From contig LRSR01004288.1 of NCBI GenBank assembly GCA_001579985.1, forward strand, positions 1 through 29,623: a stretch of DNA of 29,623 bases. Direction: 5' to 3'. The notes under the pieces are model-generated. The model was not told where the DNA came from, ran no database searches, and saw only the letters and a list, made by a program, of their open reading frames with translations. This DNA is from Hypsibius dujardini (Eukaryota > Tardigrada > Eutardigrada > Parachela > Hypsibiidae). Each line of letters starts with the position of its first letter. The stretch's first letter is position 1. Positions 21,924-29,623 of this stretch are shown piece by piece. The translations under genes and the position numbers were made by a program.

Positions 21924-22323
21924 ACAAACAGACAAATAAGAAATGGACTTACCGGGTAAGTTCTAATTTGAATATTCACATTTGTACTCTCTGTAGGAGT
22001 ACCTCCTGCCAGGAGGAAAACAACGGAAGAAATTCACCATCCACATTACGTCGACCGTTCCCGCTGATGCGGTTTCCCGCAAACGCCCGTCCGTCGATAT
22101 GGAAGGCACCGATTCTGAAGAGACCGGCGATGACGACTCGGAGGATGACATTGAAATGGCTCAGTCAGCGGAATTGCCTCCTCCCGGAGATATCGTTTCG
22201 CCTGTGAAGACTGGCAATAAATGCGACGCAATCCGAGACATTGAGCACTTCAAGAAGAAGATGGGTTTTCATCCGGTGCCCCCTGTTTACATTGATATTG
22301 ACACTGTACTTCCCGACCAGTAG
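16088..22323 (+). CDS. IDE: Insulin-degrading enzyme (M16A zinc metalloprotease)
   Basis: Inverzincin protease degrading insulin, amyloid beta and other small peptides. Exons: 16088-16158, 16220-16335, 16636-16704, 16975-17078, 17169-17208, 17281-17307, 17403-17609, 17886-18008, 18093-18295, 18394-18466, 18547-18639, 18725-18897, 19371-19474, 19573-19771, 19844-19953, 20014-20158, 20258-20368, 20463-20562, 20799-21014, 21095-21262, 21336-21460, 21540-21749, 21997-22323. Product 1037 aa (human 1019). Zinc motif HFLEH (His99, Glu102, His103) with third ligand Glu180 in [10 protein letters not shown], 77 residues on as in human. Landmarks: [42 protein letters not shown]-type motif [12 protein letters not shown] (Arg812, Tyr819), YNFDRD. 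Exon 1 encodes a Met-Gln-Leu-Leu-Ser-Arg leader resembling a mitochondrial presequence. Intron 9 appears to be GC-AG. The C-terminus has an acidic insertion (about 963-982) and lacks the usual peroxisomal AKL-type end. Confidence 0.95.
16344..16544. repeat. 67-bp tandem repeat, 3 copies, in IDE intron 2
   Basis: Units start with GCATGCCTGT at 16344, 16411 and 16478, so the period is exactly 67 bp. Each holds CAGTTCAATCAATC, a run of CGATCGATCCATC and TTCTCGGTGTCTGG. Copies differ by few substitutions and small changes in the ATCA/GATC run. Confidence 0.9.
17694..17836. repeat. (GTCT)n microsatellite grading into CTGCCT repeats, IDE intron 7
   Basis: A pure GTCT run (about 17701-17753) is followed by degenerate CCTGCCTATC and CTGCCTGACTG units. 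It lies inside the intron 17610-17885. Confidence 0.9.
18901..19244. mobile_element. TA-flanked inverted-repeat element, family 2, long copy in IDE intron 12
   Basis: The element starts CACACGTGGCTACAATTTTG and ends with CAAAATTGTGGCCATGTGTG; the first 27 bases pair with the last 27 with two mismatches, extending into TGGGTGGCA/TGCCACCCA. TA flanks both sides (18899-18900 and 19245-19246), as for Tc1/mariner-type non-autonomous elements. The interior holds ATCA repeats and no open frame of note. Its left end lies 3 bp inside the splice donor of intron 12. Confidence 0.8.
20583..20748. repeat. (GTGTCT)n / (GTGTCG)n hexanucleotide repeat in IDE intron 18
   Basis: About 165 bases of GTGTCT units with GTCT slips and a GTGTCG block near 20657-20735. 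It makes up most of intron 20563-20798. Confidence 0.92.
21801..21935. repeat. (GACA)n microsatellite in IDE intron 22
   Basis: Two similar CAGCTAGTCAGGCAGACGGG blocks precede a long GACA run, inside intron 21750-21996. Confidence 0.9.
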
Positions 22324-22514
22324 AGATTCAATCAAGTGATCATTGTCAAACTGGCGAGATACGCATGTTACTGAAGACTTGTATTCTATTATTTCGCCGT
22401 GAATATCATGCATCGTTCTTCCTCTTTTTTTTCATTGCAACTGTAAAAACGCGATAAAACTTAAGAATATCATAGAAAAAAACACGCAGTCAATTTGGAC
22501 ATGGCGAGAAACAG

Positions 22515-25460
22515 TTAACGACCCCAACCCCAACCGCCGCCGCCGCCGTTGTTGTATCTTCCGTTGTTGTTATTGCCGTTATTGTTGTTCCCGTTATTGT
22601 TGTTCCCGTTATTTCCGTTGTTGTTGCCCCATCCGTTATTATTACTGTTGTTCCCGCCATTCCCGTTGTTGTTATTTCCGTAATTGTTGTTCCCGTTGTT
22701 GTTATTGTTCCAGTTGTTCCCGTTGCTTCCGTTGTTGTTATAACCGTTATTATTGTTCCCGTTGTTATTGTTCCCGTTGTTATTGTTCCCGTTGTTATTG
22801 TTCCAGTTGTTACCGTTGTTACCGTTGTTGCCGTTGCCGTTGTTCCCGTTATTATAATTGCCATTATTGTTATTGCCGTAGTTGTTATATCCGTTGTTGT
22901 ATCCTCCGTTATTGTTGTTGTACCCACCGTTGTTGTTGTTATTCCAGTTCTGAGCTTTGTTCGGCGGGGGAGTTGTCGTCGGTGGAACAGTGGTCGTCGG
23001 CGCAGCCGGTATTATCCGCTGAAGGATTTCTGAAAAATTCAACGAAGGTTACTTGGAGGGACAGAGAGACAAACGGACAAACACAGACAAGCATTCTAGT
23101 GAACCAAACAGGCAAGCGGACAGACAGGCAAACAGGCAGACAAGCAGCGAGATAGATAGTCGGACAGACAAACACGGGCAGGCGTTAAAACAGACAGGCA
23201 GGTAGACAGACAGACGGGCAGGCAGATGGACAGACAAACACAGGCAGATATTAAAACAGACAGACAAGTAGATAGACAGACGGGCAGGCAGGTAGACAGA
23301 CAGACGGGCAGGCAGATGGACAGACAGACAAACACAATCAGACATTAAAACAGACAAGCAGATAGACAGACGGGCAGGCAGGTAGTCAAACAGGCAAGCG
23401 GACAGACAAGCAAACAGGCAGACATTAAAACAGACAGGCAGGTAGTCAGACAGATACAAAATATACCTCGGTTCACAGAACGGTAAATGTTGATAGGGAA
23501 GTCCATGAGCTGTGGCCTTGAGTCAAAGTTGTTCGCAATCCACTTAGTGACGACAGGCGGCAACTTTGGGCAGTTCTTGGCATCGATAATCTTCAGATTC
23601 TCTGAGAAATCCTTCGGCGGCGGCAATGAGATCAACCACCGATTGTCGCTGATTTTGAGTTTCTTCAGGCCCTTCAGATCGGTGAAGAAGGTTGAGGGCA
23701 GGAGGTCCAGACCGGTGTTGGACATGTCCACACTTTCCAGCACGTCCATGCCTTTGAAAAATTTGGGCGGGAGGGAGAACAAGTTAATCGAATTGTCGAG
23801 GTGGAGCTCCTCCAGTGTCGAAGCAACTGGTGTCAGAAGAGTCTCTGGATAGGACTTCAACGCAAACGACGCTGATTAATTTGGAAATTTCCGAGTTGGT
23901 TGAACAATTTAATAGATTCAATTTTCCTTACCCGAACCCCGGAGTTACTTAAGTCAAGTGACTCCAACGGAAGTCCCTTAAAGAGCGACGCTGGGAGAAC
24001 TGAAATGATGGGTCAATATCAATCATCACTTTAAAAATTTTCCCGTTGACGGTACGGAAACTTAGTGCGAGGCTGCAAGCAGCGTACCAGATGCCTGGAT
24101 CCCGTTCAGAGAAAGTCCTGTAAGTGAACAGTGTTGCAGTTACACGTATGAAGACGAAAGGCTGTTTTGATGTGCGACTTCTTTTTGGGCGCTTTAGTAC
24201 TCCACTTACGGCCGAGCTGCGGTGTCTGTGAAAACAAGTCGGGCGGCAACACGTTGATGGGGTTCTTGCGTGCATCCAACACGGTCAAGTTCGGCATCAT
24301 GGCGAAGTGGGCGGCTGTGAGTTTGGAGATTTTGTTGCCGCCAATATCGAGAATCTTCAGCGCAGGCTGAGGGTCCTCAAACAAATCCGGCGGCTAAAAG
24401 CAACATGTCAATGCACCCATCTATATAGACTTCTATAGAATGACACGCTAATGGGGCAAAACGGAGTTGCAGTCATAGAAGGGCTACTTACGAATTCCGT
24501 CAACAAATTGTCATTTAGATCCAACATCGTCAGATTTTTCACCCCAGCAAAGAGGTACGGTAGAAGCTGCGTCAGTTTGTTATCTCCCAGATCAATTGTC
24601 TGAGGAAAAAATTAAAGGTCAAACGGAAAATAGTTTATGGCCAAATGAAAGTACTCATTTTACTGCATCTAACAAAAAGGTTGTTTACCTGGACACTAGG
24701 AATAGCGTCGAAAACTGCACGTCGTAATCCTTGAATGTTGTTCCAACTCAAATCGATCTCCTAAAAACGCGCCAGAACGGATATACACAATATATATATA
24801 TATCATATCACAAGGTTGAAGGTATATATACTTATATATATACATATACATATATACACATATATATATATACATATATATGTATATACATCTATATACG
24901 TATGTATACATATACAAATATATGTATATAGAAATAGATATCACAAAGTTGAAGGTTAGGCGCTCTCTCGTGAGAGAGAGTGAGAGAGAGCCTCATTCTA
25001 CCTTCAGGTTGACCAACGGCTCCAACAATGCCGGCGGCAAATCCTTCTCCGTCAAATTGCACGTCGACAGATCCAGCGTGGTGATCTGCTTGCCGATCTT
25101 CTCGAAAATCCCCACGGGCAGCTTGAAGTTGCCATTGGGATTGGCGGCCAAGCCGAGGCGTGTCAGCTTCTCGTACTTATCGAAAAAGTCGGTGCGCAGG
25201 CCCTGCCAGTTCTTCAACCGATAAATCGCCAACTCCACAATCTCCTTCTCCGGAATGCCGTCCAGCTGGTACTTCAGATCCATCACGGTGACCATTCCGG
25301 CCTGACCGTCGCAGGCCACGAGGAGTTCATTCGTCGTGCCGACCACTTCGCTGCAGTTACAGAGGGAGTTACCCGGCGGTGGGCATTTGGCGTCGACCAG
25401 CGATGATGATGATGATAGTAGGGTGATGGACACTGCCAGCAGGCACCACCAGGAAGTCAT
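22515..25460 (-). CDS. Secreted leucine-rich-repeat protein with Pro/Thr linker and Asn/Gly-rich tail
   Basis: Exons on the minus strand: 25460-25002, 24760-24689, 24599-24492, 24393-24210, 23999-23932, 23854-23467 and 23029-22515 (phases 0, 0, 0, 1, 0, 1), giving 597 aa. The first ATG (25460) starts a signal peptide (MTSWWCLLAVSITLL, cleavage near Ala/Lys 24). A Cys cluster (CPPPGNSLCNC) caps an LRR domain (about 60-405) with repeats such as LKEIDLSWNNIQGL, TIDLGDNKLTQL, LTMLDLNDNLLTEF, LKILDIGGNKISKL and LESVDMSNTGLDLL. A Pro/Thr linker (434-449) joins a tail (about 454-597) made almost only of Asn and Gly with a few Tyr and Trp, ending GGGGGWGWGR. No membrane anchor follows the LRRs, so secretion or matrix deposition is inferred. 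Its stop is 191 bp from that of the convergent IDE. An acceptor-like TACAG ends 10 nt before the ATG. No ortholog name can be assigned. Confidence 0.88.
22530..22965. repeat. Coding low-complexity repeat for the Asn/Gly tail
   Basis: On the minus strand, runs of AAY codons broken by GGN give 5- and 9-residue units such as NNNNG and NGNNNNG. On the plus strand it reads as GTTGTTATTGTTCCC. Length variation between individuals is likely. Confidence 0.85.
23060..23455. repeat. Degenerate (GACA)n array in intron 6 of the LRR gene
   Basis: About 395 bases of GACA/GGCA units with larger repeated segments (CAGACGGGCAGGCAG, ACATTAAAACAGACA at about 45-120 bp spacing). It occupies most of intron 23030-23466. 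Confidence 0.9.
24781..24935. repeat. TA-rich microsatellite in intron 1 of the LRR gene
   Basis: ATATAC and ATATGT units fill most of intron 24761-25001. A separate GAGAGAGA tract at about 24970-24990 lies just inside the donor. Confidence 0.85.
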
Positions 25461-25470
25461 CTTCCCGTCG

Positions 25471-27152
25471 CTGTACGAAATCAAAATTTTGGGACGCTTG
25501 AACGAGTGGTCTGTTGAGGCTCTGCAAAATCACTTTCGGTAACACTTTCTGTCTTTGTGGGCAAGAAGAGAAAATCACCCGGCAAAATGGTTGACTAGAC
25601 GTCGTGATGGACGCGCTTGCGGAAGCGAATACGTCGTGAAGACCGCCGCCCCTGTTGCAGCTGCTGAAGTGTGATGACAGGGATGGAAGCCGGAACTTTC
25701 GGCACGTTTCGTCGGCTGTTCTGCTGACTTCAAGGTTGGTTGTTTTGCCGACCCGGCAGGTTGTGAAGGTACGCGTTTGCGGACGGGAAGACGACAAACG
25801 GCACGTCCCACTTCACTCGACGCGGTTGTAGAGCTGCGGTGTGCCGGGATGGATGAAGTTGCTGGGCCGCGGTAATGCCGACTGCTGCAGTACCCTGAAA
25901 TTCTGGTTTGTGCACTTGCGAGGTGGGCGCGCGGGACAAGACGAAACCCCCGTCCAGATCCAGACTCGACAAAATGAGTTTTTACTACTGAAAAATGACA
26001 AAAAAAATACAAAATAGATTTCTCAGACTGACTCTGGCCAAAAATGCTGATTCCTAACAGCCGGACAGAGTTAGCCTGTCCTTACGATTGATCGACTTGG
26101 ACCTGCAGCGAAATGGACTTTACTCGTCAGGGGGCCGTTTTTCCTGAATCAGCAGGTCTTTACCTGCCTATCTGTGGACATGTAAATTTAGAGCGTCGGC
26201 CAAGCAGTACTGGTATGTTCATCTGTGTGCCTGTCTGACTGAATGTTGACTGTCCATCTTTGTGACTGTGATTGTCTGTGTGACTGTCCATCTGTGTGAC
26301 TGTCTGACTGACTGTCTGACTGACTGTTGACTGTCCATCTGTGTGACTGTGACTGTAAGACTGTGTGACTGTGTGACTGACTGTGTGACTGTCCATCTGT
26401 GTGGCTGTCTGACTGGCTGTGTGACTGTTCATTCATCTGACTGTATGTTGCAATTACCATCTGAGTGCCTGCGCGCTGTCCGCCCGTCTGCAGTATGGTC
26501 CATCTGTCAGTACCTTGATTCACAACGCCAAAGAACACCTACCTGGTCGATACGTTACTTAAAGATGAAAAACTCAGTTTTCCAGCAGTCAAATTCAATG
26601 TACCGGTATGCGTCAAAATTTAGATTCTACCGGCGACGTCCATTCGACCAGGCTTAATTTTTATTGGTCCATTACTCGTCCCGGCTCACCGAAACTATCC
26701 ACCAATGTTGGAGGTATAGCGTGAAGCTAATGATGTCTGAGCGCACGAATTTTGGTTGAAACCGTTGTAGAAGCTAATGTTCAAGTGCGATAGCACGGAA
26801 GCTCTACAGTAGCATTCATCCGCCATGGTCTTTATATGTAAAGGAGAAATGTAACCTGGGTGGGCGGTACTTAATTTACCAAGAATATACCAGTCCATTT
26901 TAGATCAGCCATGTGTTTTTTCAGTACGACTTTCTTTAGATGCAGCTAAGGAAGTGGCAACGCGCGTGAAAACAACCGCTGCTGCAAGTGTTCGAGCAGT
27001 TGCAACGCAGCGTCAAAGAGATTTCCATTCATCAAGAGAGATTGAAATATGAATACAGACGTCCAAGTACGGAAATACAATGCAACTTAAAGCGCAAAAA
27101 AACAAATAAAAATATCTTTGGAAGCATGAGAAATAATTTAAATGTAAACACA
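25471..27152. other. Interval upstream of the LRR gene, no supported gene
   Basis: About 1.7 kb between the LRR start and the stop of the TMEM121-like gene. It should hold the LRR promoter and 5' UTR. Minus-strand frames at 25575-26012 and 25369-25797 overlap each other, lack family motifs and are rejected. A GTGACTGTCCATCT-type repeat lies at 26220-26445. The rest shows nothing I can name. Confidence 0.5.
26220..26445. repeat. Imperfect GACT/GTCTGACT repeat
   Basis: Units of GTCTGACTGACT, TGTCCATCTGTGTGACTG and similar recur irregularly. It is intergenic. Confidence 0.8.
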
Positions 27153-28938
27153 TCAAGCACTGATTTTGTCAAATGAATCCGACGCGGGAATCTGCAGGCG
27201 TAATGACGGATCCGTTTCCGTTTCCTCCTCTTTCCGTAAGGATTTCAGTTCTGTCGTTTCCTTCCCCTCGGGGTCTCTTCCCTCCTCTTCCTCGGCACGA
27301 GCGCAATACGGAATAAACATCCGCAACTCCCAGAAACTGCCGACAATGGCGATGAAGTTCTTCATGATGAACAGGGCAGTCGTAAAATTCAGCGTGTGCC
27401 ACAGATATAACCGAATGACCAGGTAGGGAATATTGACCATCACCGTCGCCAGGAGTGTTTGGTAAATGGTGAAATTCTCGTTGGGCTTCGTACGGGCAAA
27501 GTTCACGCTGCTTAACTAAACAAAGAAAAGTGCATTTATCAGTTTTGGTTCGATGACTATGGACGTTAACTAACGCGAGAATTTAAACAAGAGTGTTTGC
27601 TGCCTGGCTGTCTGTCTGTCTGTCTGCCGGTCTGTGTGTCTGTCTCTGTTTGAGCCTGTCCATCTGTCTGTCCGTTCGTCTGTCTGTGTCAGTCTGTGTG
27701 TCTGTCTGTGCGCCTGTCTATCTGTCTGTGTGACTGTTTATCTGTGTGTCTATGTGTCTCTGTCCATCTGTCTGTCCGTCTCAGCCTCCCTCCCTGCCCG
27801 CCTGTTTCTACCCGCGTCACTTGGCCACATCAGCTCAACGGGAAATTAAATCAAAAGTCTTACCTGGTAAAGTCCAACGAAAGGAAGGATCAAATTCAGA
27901 CACGAATACGTGATAATGGTATTCTCCACGGCAAACGGTACCAAAAGTTGGTCCTCATTGATGAAGAGAATACTGAGGAACTCCACCGTATCCAGTAGCT
28001 CAAATACCACGTGGCTCTGCATCCATTTCAAACAGAATCGATGCCGCTGACTGGCCCGGCTGCGATGATGGCCGGCGATTAAGAGAGCGAAAATTCCCGC
28101 CGACAGACCAATGGCAATCTTCATCATATTCGTTCCAAAGTACCCTTCCATGGCAGTATATTCCGCCGGCAATGATCTTGCAAACGTCTTAAACATGTAT
28201 GCTACTTTTGCCATCAAGACAATACTATACGAAATCCAGATGATGAAGGCATACGGCAGCAATCCCATTTCCGGGGCGGGCGAGACTGTCTTCTTCTGGT
28301 GGTGCATCCGAAAAAAATACCGGATCGCCATGTAGTTGCAGCAGACAAACACAACGAGGACTTGAAGATCGGCCGCAATCCATCCTAGTGCAGGCAAGCC
28401 TTGAGCTGGCAATAAAAGTACCAAGATTACTCTCAACTAAACTAGCACAGGGGCAAGTCAATCAACGAATATACGCCAAATCAATCAATCAACTACCGAA
28501 ATCAAAGCTACTAAATAAAAAGTTGAACTACCAATCAATCAATAGCCAAAGCACTCACTTCATTGCAGCATATTGCTCACTATCAAGGTTGTACGATCAA
28601 CGGTCAGCTTTCATTTTTTGCAGCGAAAACGTACACATCTTCATTGCTAAAACATTGCGACCACTAATAAGTTTTGGGCAGTGAATTCAAATACTAGTAA
28701 GTAGTCATGTTAATGAAACAGAATTAAGCATACCTGATCAATCAATCAACCTAACGCTCAATCCGACTCGTGTGCAACGTCAAGTCCGAAAATATTTTAT
28801 CATGTCAAACAAAATGCTAGTGGCCTTATTACCTGTCACCATGAAATAATCCAAGAGGCAAGCCTGCGCGACAATCAAAATTCCGGTGAAGACGCGCACA
28901 GCAAGTTCGCAGACGGAAACGGCCCCCTTAATTTTCAT
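27153..28938 (-). CDS. TMEM121 (hole)/CECR6-family multi-pass membrane protein
   Basis: Exons on the minus strand: 28938-28833, 28405-27864 and 27515-27153 (phases 1, 0), giving 336 aa against about 319 for human TMEM121. Hydrophobic segments suggest about eight membrane spans: FTGILIVAQACLLDYFMV, DLQVLVVFVCCNYMAIRYFF, PYAFIIWISYSIVLMAKVAY, MMKIAIGLSAGIFALLIAG, VVFELLDTVEFLSILFI, ITYSCLNLILPFVGLYQ, LLATVMVNIPYLVIRLYLW and ALFIMKNFIAIVGSFWEL. The Asp in span 1, ELLDTVEF (family xDLLDxxxx), the LPxVxLxxLSSV join and the last KNxxA span follow the TMEM121 pattern as I recall it. The C-terminal 55 residues are charged and cytosolic-looking. Molecular function of the family is poorly known. The frame is open upstream to an acceptor-like site at 29033, so a 5' exon may add residues. 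Confidence 0.8.
27600..27785. repeat. (GTCT)n-type microsatellite in intron 2 of the TMEM121-like gene
   Basis: GTCTGTCT, GTGTGTCTGTCT and TCCATCTGTCTG units, inside intron 27516-27863. Confidence 0.88.
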
Positions 28939-29033
28939 GATGTCATTGGCTAGATGCAGATTACTTCCTTGTCCTGGGGTACACTTCTGCACCCATTCAG
29001 ATTGCACGGCGATAGGATTGTTAAGAAAGTCTG

Positions 29034-29623
29034 GTGAGATGTGTAAGTGTAAGTACAAAATTATGAATGGCAGTTAATGGTAATGCGTCTTTTTTCCTGA
29101 ATAGCCCTTGTCCAGCAGAAAATGATCTTCACAGTATCAGATAAAACGTAAACATACCCCCTTTAAAGTATGACAGCTGCAGGGAGCGGCGGCATTGCCG
29201 CTCCGCGCCGCTTAAAAACTCCGGGTTTTGTGCCGCACGACTGCCGCTCCGCACCGCTCCGCCGTGTCACTCCGCTGTTGGTGAGATCTAAGATCTTAGT
29301 ATTTTCGTCCATTATTATTATTCATTTGGATGTGAATTCCTTTCGTTTATTGTTGCTTGATAAGAATACTTTATCACCCCCCCCCCGCTGTTATAGATAC
29401 GTATTCTTGTGTTTGCTACAGTAATCAGAAACAAATTAATTTGCCGCTTCGTGCCGCGCAGCTCCGAAATTTCGAGCGGTGTTGCCGCTTCGTGCCGCGC
29501 TGCTCCGAAATTTCGAGCGGTGTTGCCGCTTCGTGCCGCGCAGCTCCGAAATTTCGGGCGGTGTTGCCGCTTGCCGTGTGAAATTTAGTTCCGTGAATGC
29601 CGCTGGATGCCGCGCCGCGTAAA
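29034..29623. other. Distal end, upstream of the TMEM121-like gene
   Basis: No gene is supported. From about 29180 the sequence is rich in GCCGCTCCG/GCCGCG motifs and then carries a 41-bp satellite. Plus-strand frames here only translate the repeat. Confidence 0.5.
29441..29580. repeat. 41-bp satellite, 3 full copies plus a partial copy
   Basis: Units begin TTGCCGCTTCGTGCCGCG at 29441, 29482 and 29523, and a truncated one at 29564. Each contains the palindrome CGAAATTTCG and ends GAGCGGTG or GGGCGGTG. Similar CCGCTCCG motifs precede it from 29185. The array may continue past the window. Confidence 0.9.

Noticed and set aside
22490-22927. Thr/Ile-rich minus-strand frame
   Set aside because: It is the wrong-frame reading of the Asn/Gly tail; the frame joined by the exon 6-7 splice gives the Asn/Gly sequence.
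23049-23459. Minus-strand Cys/Leu/Ser-rich frames
   Set aside because: They are translations of the GACA microsatellite in the LRR gene intron.
25369-26012. Minus-strand frames of 142 and 145 codons
   Set aside because: They lie upstream of or antisense-shifted to the LRR first exon, lack ATG-supported starts or motifs, and overlap each other.
26160-26538. Ser/His/Gln/Thr-rich minus-strand frames
   Set aside because: They are translations of the GACT/GTGACTG simple repeat.

Overview
The window is animal nuclear DNA. The genes are split by spliceosomal introns of roughly 70-550 bp, and the recognisable proteins are bilaterian or metazoan types (SNX27, insulin-degrading enzyme, a TMEM121-family membrane protein, SPTLC2, ASCC1). 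Gene density is high, with seven well supported genes in about 26 kb. Tetranucleotide microsatellites are abundant. This suggests a compact invertebrate genome; a tardigrade would fit, but the species cannot be fixed from the sequence alone. No bacterial, viral or CRISPR features were seen. Exon models were built by eye from GT-AG signals, phase agreement and remembered family alignments. In all seven genes the exon lengths sum to a multiple of three and the intron phases join.

Layout. 1-3715: non-coding, repeat-bearing, with one ambiguous base (2836). 3716-6486 (+): SPTLC2, the catalytic subunit of serine palmitoyltransferase, 4 exons, 556 aa. 7158-7487 (+): an unidentified 109-codon ORF ending one base before the next start codon. 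7489-9396 (+): ASCC1, KH plus 2H-phosphoesterase, 5 exons, 432 aa. 9965-12913 (-): SNX27, PDZ-PX-FERM, 5 exons, 560 aa, convergent with ASCC1. 13866-15508 (-): helical-repeat (PPR/TPR-like), probably mitochondrial protein, 3 exons, 448 aa, not assigned. 16088-22323 (+): insulin-degrading enzyme, 23 exons, 1037 aa. 22515-25460 (-): secreted leucine-rich-repeat protein with a long Asn/Gly-rich tail, 7 exons, 597 aa. 27153-28938 (-): TMEM121 (hole)-like multi-pass membrane protein, 3 exons, 336 aa. 29034-29623: GC-rich sequence with a 41-bp satellite.

The genes do not form a pathway; they are housekeeping, trafficking, protease, matrix and membrane genes lying side by side. The non-genic signal lies in the repeats. 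Two copies of a foldback element sit just 3' of the SPTLC2 and ASCC1 stop codons. A second, TA-flanked inverted-repeat family sits in introns of SNX27 and IDE, and in IDE it abuts a splice donor. GACA/GTCT tracts recur about every 3 kb. Acceptor-like signals with no obvious donor lie 10-60 nt before several start codons, which would fit either 5'-UTR introns or spliced-leader trans-splicing.
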